Origin: Rhynchosporium graminicola
Taxonomy: Eukaryota > Ascomycota > Leotiomycetes > Helotiales > Ploettnerulaceae
DNA: 64,000 nt
NCBI GenBank assembly: GCA_900074885.1
Contig: FJUW01000035.1
Location: 124,001-188,000 of the forward strand
Reading direction: 5' to 3'
The notes under the pieces were generated by a model that was not told the origin of the DNA, made no database searches, and was given only the letters and a program-made list of their open reading frames with translations. Made by a program: the position numbers and the translations under genes. Below, in pieces: positions 37,181 through 47,530 of this stretch; the first letter of the stretch is position 1; every line of letters begins with the position of its first letter.

Positions 37181-37210
37181 GGGGCCGCGCTGGTCTGGTC
37201 TGGCCTGGTA

Positions 37211-37252
37211 CGGTCACGGTCACGGTCACGGTCACGGTCACGGTCACGGTCA
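37211..37252. repeat. CGGTCA hexanucleotide repeat, 7 units
   Basis: Seven perfect CGGTCA units followed by imperfect copies to about 37265. The repeat makes open frames on both strands (Gly-His on plus, Arg-Asp on minus), which are not evidence of a gene. Confidence 0.9.
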
Positions 37253-38472
37253 CGGTTCACGGTTACGTTACTTTCCTTTAGCAATCCATCCCGGGGACCA
37301 AATCAATCTCAAAAGGCATGAAACAGCTTCTCCTCCGCCGAACGCCGTGACCCTTGCAGCGGGCAGTAAACGCGCGCATCTCCAGAAACCTACCTTGGGG
37401 TGCAGGAGGTGCAGGTACAGGTAGGTAGGTAGGTACAGGTACAGAATCCACACCAATGCCATCGAGACTCACACGGCACGGGTTGATTGACGGAGTGAAG
37501 TCGAGGAGTATACTTACTTGTATTGACTATCCAGGACTACTAAATCAAGAGATGCACACAGCCCGGAGATGCCTCCCTCCCAACTTCGCTCGCATTCGGG
37601 TTGCCGAACCTCGGAAACTCTATGGGTATCCCAGCAGCGATCCTGTCGTCTTATCTAGCAAGCTCACTCACGTCAAGCAACGTCGTCCGAAAAGCGCGGT
37701 CGTACAGTAGCTTACCAAGTAGTAAAGTAATCTTGCGTAAATGACGCAGTATAAGGTTGATGAACAGCAGGGCTGGACCGATAAGCAAGTAAGCGAGGTA
37801 GCAGGATGTCGCTCATGCAGGAACGGAACGACGTTTCAAAAATACCTAAAATACCCCCGTCGTCGATGCACATCAACCAACAGGCAACGAAGGGAAATAC
37901 TTAGTAATGTGCAACACGGTAGAGCATTGAGGTTCTATGGGTCGAGATGTGAGATGTGAGATATAAGATGTGAGATGTGAATAGATTCAGAGTATTCTTT
38001 TCTATCTATCTATCTATCTATCTATCTGATCCTTCTGCCTTCGCAACTCCAGCAGACGAGCTAGTGGCGCTGATTGATTCTTCAGAGGTACTGTACCTAC
38101 CTACCTACTGTAGAGTGCTCGTAGCAGGCGCATATATCGTTGGCGCGTGCCTCTTCGTGCTCCGGAGAGTTGGGCAAAAGCTTATTATATCACCTGGTTA
38201 CACTTTGACAGCCCCCCTTCCCCTTGCAGGGCTCCTGTCGCTTGTCAAGCTTGGCCAATCTTCAACCTCATGCCTCTTTTTGGTTTTCGCGGCTGCTCAA
38301 ATGTACCATCGTAATGAGGTCAAGGACTGACTTATGTGCGCTTCGAGAAAGTGGAGCGCGTACCTGTCATGAGACGAATGGTGAAAATCTTAAAAGATTG
38401 GTGTGGATCTGACAACTTCATAACTTAGAGTCACAGTCGCTTTAGCTTCCCGTTTGTTGGCCGGCGATTTCT
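37253..38472. other. Intergenic, upstream region of the xylanase
   Basis: Holds GGTA/GTACA repeats (about 37420-37445), GAGATGT units (37943-37980) and TATC units (38001-38027). No gene is supported; the open frames here are short and overlapping. Confidence 0.45.
38001..38027. repeat. CTAT tetranucleotide microsatellite
   Basis: More than six perfect CTAT units, directly after a block of GAGATGT-like units. Confidence 0.85.
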
Positions 38473-38478
38473 TATAAG
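38473..38478 (+). promoter_or_regulatory. TATA-like box of the xylanase gene
   Basis: TATAAG about 100 nt before the xylanase ATG, a reasonable spacing for a strongly induced fungal gene. I saw no GGCTAA-type XlnR site close by. Assignment is by position only. Confidence 0.35.
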
Positions 38479-38579
38479 TAGACGTGGAGGACGGGAATTC
38501 ATCGCTCAGTTTCTTCAGTTGTGGCATACTTTCTACAGTTCTCTTCATACTTTCCTTACATTCTTCATTTCCATTTGAC

Positions 38580-40711
38580 ATGATGCTTGAATTCAAGAAT
38601 CTCATTGCTGTGGCAGCCCTATTAAGCAACATCAACATTGCTCAAGCTGCAGTTGCCCAATACAACCAATGTGAGTTCATCCAAAAATGATATCAGTAGA
38701 TAAACAGCACTTATCATTATCAACAGGTGGCGGAATCAATTACAGCGGAGCGACTGATTGCGTGGCGGGCGCTACCTGCAAAGTTCAAAAGTAAGTACTT
38801 CACCTTCATCCGTCTTGAATATAGCTAACAGATTCTTGCCAGTGCCTGTTAGTTACCATGGTCTCTATTGAATTACACCAACACCAAAAAGGTCTCGGAA
38901 AAGAAACAAACTAACTCGTTACAGACTACTCCCAGTGTGTTGCAGTGACCGCGGGCGGATCAGGAGACTCAGGAGCATCATCAGGAGACTCAGCAAAATC
39001 GCCTGCAGCAGGATCAGGAGCATCATCGGGGGACTCAGCAGATTCGCCTGTGGCAGGATCAGGAGCATCATCAGGAGACTCAGCAGGTTCGCCTGATGCA
39101 GGAGGGGCAGTAGGACAACCTTACGCAGGATATGGAACAGGGAACAAGGGGTCACAAGGACATGGAACGGGGAAACAGGGTTCGCAAGGACAAAAATCAG
39201 GAACGAATTCATCTATGCCCAAGCAGTATACACCTCCATCAGCTGCCAAGCCAGCAACCCAAGCAGTCACTTCTGGCGCCGCTTCCGAGCCTACAGCACC
39301 TTCGACTCCTTCGACTCCTTCGAGCGGAGGAGGAGGAACCAAAAAGCAAACATCAGCAGCTGGTAGTCTCGACGCTAAATTCCGGGCAAAGGGCAAGAAA
39401 TACTTCGGTGTTTGTGCCGATCAGAATACTCTATCCAACCCCAAAGTTGCTGCTATCATCAAGGAGCAATTTGGTCAAGTCACCCCTGAGAACAGCATGA
39501 AGTGGGATGCCGTTGAGCGTAAGTTGGCTTCTGTTGTGAGGAGTATTCGAATATTGTACTGACGTGAACACAGCGTCGCAAGGAAAGTTCAGCTTCGGAG
39601 GCGCTGATTATCTAGTAAGTGCAACCAGGTGGTCTATCCACGTTAGGGTACTTACACAGACGTTCAGTCAAAATGGGCAGAAGATAACGGGAAGTACACT
39701 CGTGGACACGCTCTTGGTAAGTTCTTTTTACGCCTCCACAATACTCATCTAATGTATTAGTTTGGCACTCTCAACTTCCTGCATGGGTTAAAGCCATCAA
39801 CAACAAAGACGTTTTGACGAAGGTCATCCAAAATCACATTACGACCGAAGTTACCCGCTACAAGGGAAAGATTTACGCATGGGTAAGACTAATTTGTTGC
39901 CCTAGTGAAGATGGGTCGTAAGCTGACTTCTCTGTTCAGGACGTCGTCAATGAGGTTTTCGAATGGGGTAAGGCACTATCAAGTTCCCAGCAAGCCTAGG
40001 GGCGGAAACTAATGACAGAACTGCAGATGGGTCCATGCGTGATTCCGTGTTTTCCAAGGTCCTTGGCGAGACATTTGTAGACATCGCCTTTAAGGCCGCC
40101 AAAGCAGCAGATCCAGCCGCAAAGCTTTACATTAATGACTACAAGTACGTTCTTCCACATCTTCCGTTCATAAAATCTAACATCTACCAGTCTCGACAAA
40201 GCTACTGACTTGAAGCTCACCAAGGGCATGGTTGCTCATGTTGAGAAGTGGCTTAAAGCAGGCACACCCATCACTGGTATCGGAACTCAAACGCACATTA
40301 GTCAAGGCCAAGGTGCTTCTGCTGCAGGTGCGCTTGCAGCCCTCGCTGCCACAGGAGTTTCTGAGATAGCAATCACGGAGTTGGACATTGCGAGTGCTCC
40401 ATCAGCTGATTATGTTGCTGTAAGTCGAAAGAATTCCTCTTTCCCTCGCTCGGCTCTTGGACTTTGTATGAGAATAGATGCTGACAATGGGAAATAGGTC
40501 GTTAAAGCTTGTCTTGACCAACCCAAGTGTATCGGTATCACCGTGTGGGGTGTACTTGATTCCGTAAGCTGATCTCCGACACGATCTTCGAGGTTGCGAG
40601 TTAACATGGAATGAACAGGAATCTTGGAGAAAGAACACCAACCCTCTCCTATACGACGGTACCGGAAATGCAAAGCCTGCCAAGAGCGCCATCCTCGCCA
40701 TCTTGTCGTAG
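38580..40711 (+). CDS. Secreted GH10 endo-1,4-beta-xylanase with N-terminal CBM1
   Basis: Cleaves beta-1,4-xylan outside the cell. Twelve exons: 38580-38670, 38727-38790, 38843-38847, 38925-39518, 39574-39614, 39668-39716, 39761-39882, 39940-39967, 40027-40144, 40191-40419, 40498-40563, 40619-40711; 499 aa in all. Signal peptide at about residues 1-23. CBM1 at about 27-58 ([19 protein letters not shown], then NAYYSQC). A Gly/Ser/Ala linker includes three 15-residue repeats (ASSGDSA.SP..GSG). The GH10 domain starts near 202 ([11 protein letters not shown]). Key sites are [19 protein letters not shown], acid/base Glu327 in WDVVNE, nucleophile Glu434 in ITELD and CIGITVWGV. Exon 3 is only 5 nt (TGCCT), needed to give NAYYSQC. 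All introns are short, with GT..AG ends. A second in-frame ATG at 38583 could also be the start. Confidence 0.93.
38969..39101 (+). repeat. Three 45-bp tandem repeats in the xylanase linker
   Basis: Three in-frame copies encoding ASSGDSA.SP..GSG, differing at a few bases. They form most of the Gly/Ser/Asp linker between CBM1 and the GH10 domain. Being in frame, copy-number changes would alter linker length without breaking the enzyme. Confidence 0.8.
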
Positions 40712-41320
40712 AATCTTGATGATTCACACGAAAGTACAAAATGTGTCCCGAATAACTACCCGGGTCCAGAAAACCCAAAAAAAGAGGAGGGGTACTCCAT
40801 TCTTTTGTACATATTTCGGTATCGACCATTTTGGATCGGGCCTTTCAGTAGCCTCATGTTTGGTAACGAACCCATGTTTAGTAACGAATCATCTGTCGGT
40901 CATCTAGTGTGCCATCCTTTCCTTTCGCGACGGACTCAAATAATCAAAACGTTAAATCTCAGCTTGAGTAAGAACGTCAGATTTGACATTCATTCGGAGG
41001 GCGGGTTCGCAGCAAATAAAATAGATATTTCTAGCTATTCAATCGTTGTATAACAGAAAGGCTAAGGTTTAAAATACGATGTTACGCCTTGCGGTCCCTG
41101 GTGGTGATCATCAAAAGAAAATATTGTGGTTTAATACCTTCATGCCCTGGAGAGGCCTAGCTCCTTTTACACTACGCACATCTTTTTCTGATTCTACTAA
41201 TCATCAGAAGGCCTTTCGGTCGAGTGACCAAATTGATTGATTAATATATTGAAAGCAGACTACCGCTACCTTCCGAAACCTCGATTGGGCAGGAGTCTCT
41301 TATTTATATTTCGTAAACAG
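40712..41320. other. Xylanase 3' flank
   Basis: AT-rich, no supported gene. A small ORF (40805-41053) overlaps it without recognisable features. Confidence 0.45.
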
Positions 41321-42034
41321 TCACCTGACAGGGACAGGGACAGGGGCTACTACATCTTGATATGCGTCTACTCGTACGCGTATAGATGAGAGATGGGAGG
41401 TTTCAGTTACGCCTTTGAGGAGAGGGGCGTAGACGGGGATCAGGGCGAAGAGTTGGGGGCTGGAGCCGATGAGGTCGCTGGTGTAGGTGGGTGGGTGGGT
41501 GGATGTGATGCTTGTGATGACTTGTTGGACTGTGGCTGCGAGGGCGATGGTACGGTACCCAACAGAAAGTGAGAATTGATCAAGAAGATTTCCTGAAATG
41601 CTTTGAATTAGAGACTGGAGGTTGTGAGGCAAATTAGATGACTGCGTCGTACGAATTGATCGAGGATGCACGGACGCCCTATTTTTATGTCCATGTCTAT
41701 CTCTACTTCGCACGACTGGACTATACCTGTATGATCTCTCTACTATCGAGGCTGGCTCCATACCGGATAAGATCAATTCCCGACATCTTGCAAAAGTAGC
41801 AAATGGCAAACGGAATGTGAAAGCATCGTTCTTTTTGACATTCGGGAGCTGACAATAAGAGAGATCGGCGTCTTCCTCAATCAAGCGTACTGACGCCGGC
41901 TCGGCTTGTTCTACAAGCCTGTATCTAGACACCCGTGATATTTTGTGATAATTTCGGGAGACAAGCTTTAGATTATACGGAACGGAGAACGAGGACCTAA
42001 ACGGTGCGGCAAGATTCATCGACATAAGTCCCAT
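41321..42034 (-). CDS. Orphan ORF, function unknown
   Basis: A single uninterrupted frame of 237 aa starting with ATG at 42034 (MGLMSMNLAAPFR). It is the longest ATG-started frame in the gene-poor 40.7-47.5 kb stretch. The N-terminal third is rich in Arg, Ser and Tyr and poor in acidic residues until about residue 45; the C-terminal half has moderately hydrophobic segments (YRTIALAATVQQVITSI, LFALIPVYAPLL) and ends APVPVPVR. There are no clear transmembrane helices, Cys pattern or known motif. It may be a lineage-specific gene, an exon of a larger gene, or a chance frame. Confidence 0.3.
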   Translation of the reverse strand: MGLMSMNLAAPFRSSFSVPYNLKLVSRNYHKISRVSRYRLVEQAEPASVRLIEEDADLSYCQLPNVKKNDAFTFRLPFATFARCRELILSGMEPASIVERSYRYSPVVRSRDRHGHKNRASVHPRSIRTTQSSNLPHNLQSLIQSISGNLLDQFSLSVGYRTIALAATVQQVITSITSTHPPTYTSDLIGSSPQLFALIPVYAPLLKGVTETSHLSSIRVRVDAYQDVVAPVPVPVR

Positions 42035-43754
42035 CTATCACTCTGTCGGTACCGGATTAACTACCAGATTCATGAAGGCCGGCATACCTGACAAGGGTTC
42101 GAGAATCGCTTTCAATGTAAGGAGAATGTAACACAGTTCATAACCGAGAATCGAGATGTTCCCTGACGTCGCAAAAAGTTCGAGCGATTCGAATGTGCTC
42201 GACAGAGGCTCGAATGATGTTTATAAAGCCGCGTGGGATACTATTCCATCAGGCCTTATTCTATAACTTAGGTGCGAGTGTGCAGGGTAGGATTGAAGCT
42301 TGTATCGATGCAAAGGGCTGGCATACCAAAAAAATGGGTAGTCTGTACGGGGAAACTCCTTCGGGACCATACGAGAGAAGACAGAGGATGCTCTGACGAT
42401 TGGTTTGCTCATTCGGTATTCTAATTGTATTAGTAGTTATCAGACCAGTGCTTAGCGAAAGTGGTTGATGGTACTGTTGATTCTGATGTTTTTACTAAAG
42501 TCCTAAGTATCAATTGCCTAGTACTGTAAAAACCTTTCAAACATTCAGTCATCTCTGTATCATTTGAAGAGCTAGGAAGGAGTCGAGGGATTTATAAGAT
42601 CTTTCGCACGATAATCTCGAACATGCGATCTCGACCTGCATTGTTCGATGTTGCACTAGGTACCTTCGGCAGACAGATTCCCCTGGAACTATATATGGAC
42701 CATCACAAATTGATGGAAGCTAGCCACCCTTTACTCGACACTTTATCGTAGTTCACCGCCTTACAAGCTTACTAGATATCACTTGAGCTTCTAACGCCCT
42801 TCTCGACTTGAATGAGCCTTTTTGAGTACTCTCAAACTTTTACTACCTATCCCGAAATAAGAAATGGTATTCGGGATCAATAGGCGCTTACTTAACTTGC
42901 GTTTGACAGGTTTAAAGAGATTACAAGTGCCGGGTTTCATTCGAGACTCATTAGATACAGGTGCTAGTACTGAAAATAGGAACACGAGAGGCGTTTTCAG
43001 AGGCAATTGAGATACGAAAAAGCTATTAGTCGAAGAGATGGTTAATAGTAGAACTTCTCTTTTTCCAGGAGCTTTCTAGTTCCTCATAGCCTCATTTACC
43101 TATTTGCTAACTAATCAAAGACGAGGAGCAGTGAATAAGGTTTGAGACAAAGTGGGAATTTCTTCGGTACTCTTGAAGAAATTTCTTCAAAGAGCATACT
43201 TTTGAGTCCTTCAATCTTAAAAGGGTGTGTTTACGAGCTAAGGCTTTATTTCATTCAGTCAGGCTTTCTCAAGTAGAGATCTATTCATTGTTTTCGCAGG
43301 AGGCCCATTTTGTATAGTGTTAAGGCGAGAACCTCTCCCGTCTTGGACTAATGTTGAAAGAATCTTGTACTGAAAAATCCCAATGGTCGAGGCACATATT
43401 TCTTTCAATCGAGCATGGAGCTATCGATTACGATGCAGGTCTACCAGGCTGGCTTGATACGCAGCAAAATTTTGATGACATTCATCTTAACTATGAAACG
43501 CTACAGTCCGGCAGATACCTAAGAAGTGACTACCGAAAATCTATAGCTTAAGTAAGCCCACGGCTTGAAGAGGTAAACAAAAATCCAGACAGTGACTCGC
43601 TTAGCCCTAACCCCCTTTTCTGTAAGCGAGGATCTGCTTCCAGGTTTCCATGACTCGATATTTTATGTCAAAAACATGCCTTCTAGAGGACATGATCAAT
43701 CGACATTCGGAAGGAAGTTTTTAGTCTACCTTTGATACAGACGGTACATAGGGG
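42035..43754. other. Intergenic, no supported gene
   Basis: AT-rich sequence with only short open frames (71 codons or fewer). No repeats or RNA genes were recognised. Confidence 0.45.
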
Positions 43755-44183
43755 ATGATCAAAAACTTTTCGAAAATGCAATTGGCCATCCTAGCATTAG
43801 CAGTCTGCTCCTGGGTATGTATTTGGCATGCCATTTCGCAATTACTTCGATTGAAAACTTAGGCTATAATATCACGAAGGCATTTTACGAGAAGTATATG
43901 ACAAACAGAAGTGTTTTGTGTAAGAACTTACCTTGAATTCGAAACCCATTTAATCACACCTGAAACACTCTCTAATGTCACATTAATCCATGACGATTAT
44001 TGGACAGCTGTAGAAACAGCCAAGAAAGGCAATTTTCTCAAATCAGACACCCCATTCTTGGACTTGCGAGATTGGGGGAATCTTCAAGGGTGCAGTGATG
44101 GGAGTTTAGTGTTCCGGTTGAAGGCCTGCGTTTCGGTGAAAGGGTGTTGTGCTAAGGTCGAAATACATCCTCTGAATACTTGA
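43755..44183 (+). CDS. Candidate small secreted cysteine-containing protein
   Basis: ATG at 43755 starts a typical signal-peptide sequence (MIKNFSKMQLAILALAVCSW), followed at once by a good GTATGT donor at 43815. Downstream, an open frame to 44183 ends with a Cys-containing segment (LQGCSDGSLVFRLKACVSVK, then GCCAKVEIHPLNT). The splice that joins them is not settled. One chain uses an acceptor near 43879, a short exon ending at the GTAAGA donor at about 43920, then the CAG acceptor at about 44010; another keeps the region after 43911 as one exon with a weaker donor. Either way the mature protein would be under 110 aa. I recognise no family. Small secreted proteins are common in plant-associated fungi, but the secreted role is inferred only from the N-terminus. 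Confidence 0.35.
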
Positions 44184-47100
44184 AATTGACGTGACGTATA
44201 AAGAATGTAGAGGGAATTTGCTGAGAGAGGATGACAAGTCGTAACTTTTGGGGGACATGAGAAAGCTGCTGCAGACAAACAAGATATCAGGCAGGAAGCA
44301 GTAGAGATCCGCATTGAGTGCATTATGCGAGCAAGCCAGCGTTCGCGTATGCGTGACACAAATGCAAAAAATGGTGCAATAATCTAGCGAAATTCAAGTT
44401 CTCGTTGGCCTTTCTCGGTCATATCGGCTTACTACAGTCGAGGAAGGAACCTGATATCTAAAGAGGGAGGACTCGCAGGAATTGGATCCAGTACGGTGGC
44501 AATAGAAAACATACCCCTCGTTTCGTGAGCTTCCCCCTCTAGAGTGGGGTTGAAGACGAATTCTGCCGTCAATAATGAAGAGTGCTACTCTTCTCTGAGC
44601 TATTTACTTCTCGTACGATTGAGATGCCCTGGTGTGTGCATCATACGAGCTGGCGAGCTTGAATTTGAGGGATATATATATATTTATGTACATGGGTTAG
44701 GAAGTTGCGATGCGTTGCGCTTTGGCCGATGGCAAGCGAGTGAGTGAGGAAAGGCTGGTGTGCCGTTGATAATCGAGCTGTTAGTAACGGGTCGATCAAA
44801 TATCCAGTTATTGCTCCGAGACACATTTGTGCTACTATACAGTTTTGACAGCAGCAGGATTTTCCATTTTTTTTCCCCATTGTTTCGTATCCTGATTCCG
44901 GGCCCGCCAGTAGGTTCTCCGTGTGGAATTTAAAGGACGGAGATATGTCTGGTTCGTTGAGATGGATATATCGGTTTGAGAAGAGGGCGGCGGTAGTGAC
45001 AGCGGTATCCTTCGGGTTGTCGACAGAGGGAAGGCAACGTGACGTACCTAGCGTACGTAGGTGAGTTTGGTTGCAGATGAGTGCAGCAAGTACTGGATAG
45101 GGTAAAGCCTTGAACTTATTCAAAGATGGGGTTTTGTAAATAGCTGTAAATCGCGTATGGACACTATTACCAATCTCGGAAATCAGATATTTTGTGACTT
45201 GGATTTGTAGTGCCAAGGCCTGTAGTCTGACAAAGCCGTAGCGAACAGGAGGAACGTTTGGGTAATTACCGACAGTATCACGATATTTACAAAAGTGGTG
45301 TGTAGAATACAGTTCTTGGGTGAACAACGTTCATAGCTTCACGTGCCTGTGGTGCGGATTCTTTTCCGGCGAAGCAGAACATGAGTGGTTTCAGTTGCAG
45401 TTGCAGCTGCAACCTCTCATCACCGCCAAATCAGAAGCTTGGCTTGGAGGACGTTGCTCCAAAGCAAACGTCTCGATGGCCAGACATCAAAAGATATCAT
45501 TCTGATACATCTTTACGACGTTATCAAATACCTCATAGTGAGAATGCATATCGGGAGGTGGATTGTGCGAGTCCTGTACGACACACCCAAGCCGTTGCAC
45601 TGCAGCATGCGAGAAGGTCAGAAAGCGTTGCCCAGGGCTTACGTAGATATCCGAGTCAAGCTTCATGTAAGAATGGATGTCGATAAGGTTGTCGATTTAC
45701 CTTTTGGGGGTTTGACCGTGCGGTAACTGCGCCTCGTTTGACGGAGTTTCCAAGACTGCGAAGCTTTTCGCTTCGTCTGGAGCATATACGAAGTATACAC
45801 GGAACCCGAGCTGATGTATTCCCCGCGGATTAACGACGGGGGTTCCAACAGCTGTTTCGTCTTGGGATCTGAAGATCATGATGAGAGAGGATATGTATAT
45901 GTAGATGTATGTGCTGGGATAGAGAAGCTTCCCAGAAGTGCAGTAGTGGTCATTGTCACTACACATCGTAAACTGTTAGGACGATCTTCTAATCTACATA
46001 GCGGGCCTGATCATGAGGGCCAGCTGAGTATTCCGTTGTCAGAAATTGGCGTGTACTCTGTACTAGCAGGTATTTACAATACATTACTCATTCTATGGGT
46101 ACCAACGACTATTGGCTGACATTGTAAAGACGTTTGAAAATTCTGCCTCGGAAATTACGATATCAAACTCTTACAAGCTACTTGTGTACTCCGCAATCCA
46201 CTTCTTTAGGACCCGATTCCCTGCTGGTCTTCTAACAAGTTACCCGCAACTTGCAAGATAGTACGCGGTCATGCCCAGTACTGCACATATCTATCTCACT
46301 GCAGCAACATCAGATAGACAGACAGACAGATAGACTACATTCTAAGCATCTCTTACCTCTGACAGATAGTCGTAGTAACTCGAATGCATGTGCATCTGCC
46401 TCTCTCGAAGAAGTCACAAGAGCCACGTCTCGATTCAAGGAGCTGCTCTTCACTCTGCACCAACCAGAAAGACGGAGTAATACTTACTTATATAAAAAGT
46501 AAGTGGTATATGTGTGTACTCGTAGACCGCCTTTGGAAGAAGCTCTGTTTCTCCTTCCCCTTGCTGGCACCTGGCACCTGGCAGCTTGCTTGCAGCTTGA
46601 TCTTCCGCTCGGTACTTGCTGCAGGGAGCTTTGATAACTCGTAAGTCAGTCAGTCAACTTTAAATCCCTCACCAATTTCCTCCCTCGTCGCTGCTCTTCC
46701 GTGCCTGTACCTGTGGCTACGCCTACACCCACCCACGTCTACTTACCGCAAGTGTTACAGTATTGTGGAGGGGAGGGGAGGAAAGCGAGGAGAGGGAAGT
46801 GAGCAGAGGAGAGCAAAGAATATGAAAGAAAAGGCAAGGAAGGGCAAGGGCCAGGACAGGACAGGACAGGACAGGACAGGGAAAGGCAGCGAATACTGTT
46901 TACGGCTAGCAAGAAAGCAAGAAAGCAAGAAAGCAAGAAAGCACGCTCGCTCCTCTTTGGTTGGAGACGTTTCGGTGGTCTTGCTTGTATGGTCCTAGGT
47001 GGTAGGTACAGACAGGTATACTACATCTACAATTATAACTATCACATAAGCTGGCTTAGTACCCGTCCCCATCCCCCTCCCCCTCTTCAAGTGCTTTTCT

Positions 47101-47530
47101 TTTCTCGTATAATTCGCCTCACCGTCATCCCTTTGCCCAGCTCTGCCCTGCACTGCACTGCACTGCACGGCTGGCTGGCTCTTCGCTGGTGTGGCCGTCC
47201 GTCCTGGTTTCTGCCGACCCTCTAATATTAATCTGAGCAAGCGCACCACGGGTCCTCGCCCTCGCCCTCGCCCTCGCACTCACCTCATTTATATTTATTC
47301 ACTTTCCATTCACACATTCGCGACAACCCTATAGTCACGCAACGTTTCTGCGAAATCAAACCCTCAACCATCCACACGATAGCTTGTTTGGTCAAGATTC
47401 TCACGAGAGGACGGGCGTTGTGCGCTGCGTTCCGCACTACACCACAATCCCAGCCGAGTGCAGAATCTCACCTCGCCTTTGTCCCATCACGTCGCCGGGA
47501 AACAGAAGTCGCAAGAGATCAGACTTCTCA
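44184..47530. other. Gene-poor stretch upstream of the Hal4-like kinase
   Basis: Contains scattered frames on the minus strand (44641-45327 without an ATG start, and 45697-45966) that I cannot join into a gene, then a repeat-rich promoter region from about 46200. Low-complexity tracts include GACA/GATA units near 46310-46332, GGACA units at 46853-46880, AAGC/AAGA units at 46909-46942, GCACT units at 47149-47167 and CGCCCT units at 47253-47278. Confidence 0.45.
46853..46942. repeat. GGACA and AAGAAAGC short tandem repeats
   Basis: Five or more AGGAC units (46853-46880) and, after a short gap, four AAGAAAGC-like units (46909-46942), in the purine-rich stretch before the kinase gene. Confidence 0.8.

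Noticed and set aside
37054..37424. Arg-Asp and Gly-His repeat proteins on opposite strands
   Set aside because: Both arise from the CGGTCA hexanucleotide tract. There is no unique sequence or splice support around them.
42060..42120. Possible tRNA T-arm (GGGTTCGAGAATC)
   Set aside because: No acceptor stem, D-arm or anticodon arm can be folded around it.
44641..45327. 228-codon minus frame as a gene
   Set aside because: No ATG start, no domain, and no splice partner could be found; kept only as a low-interest finding.
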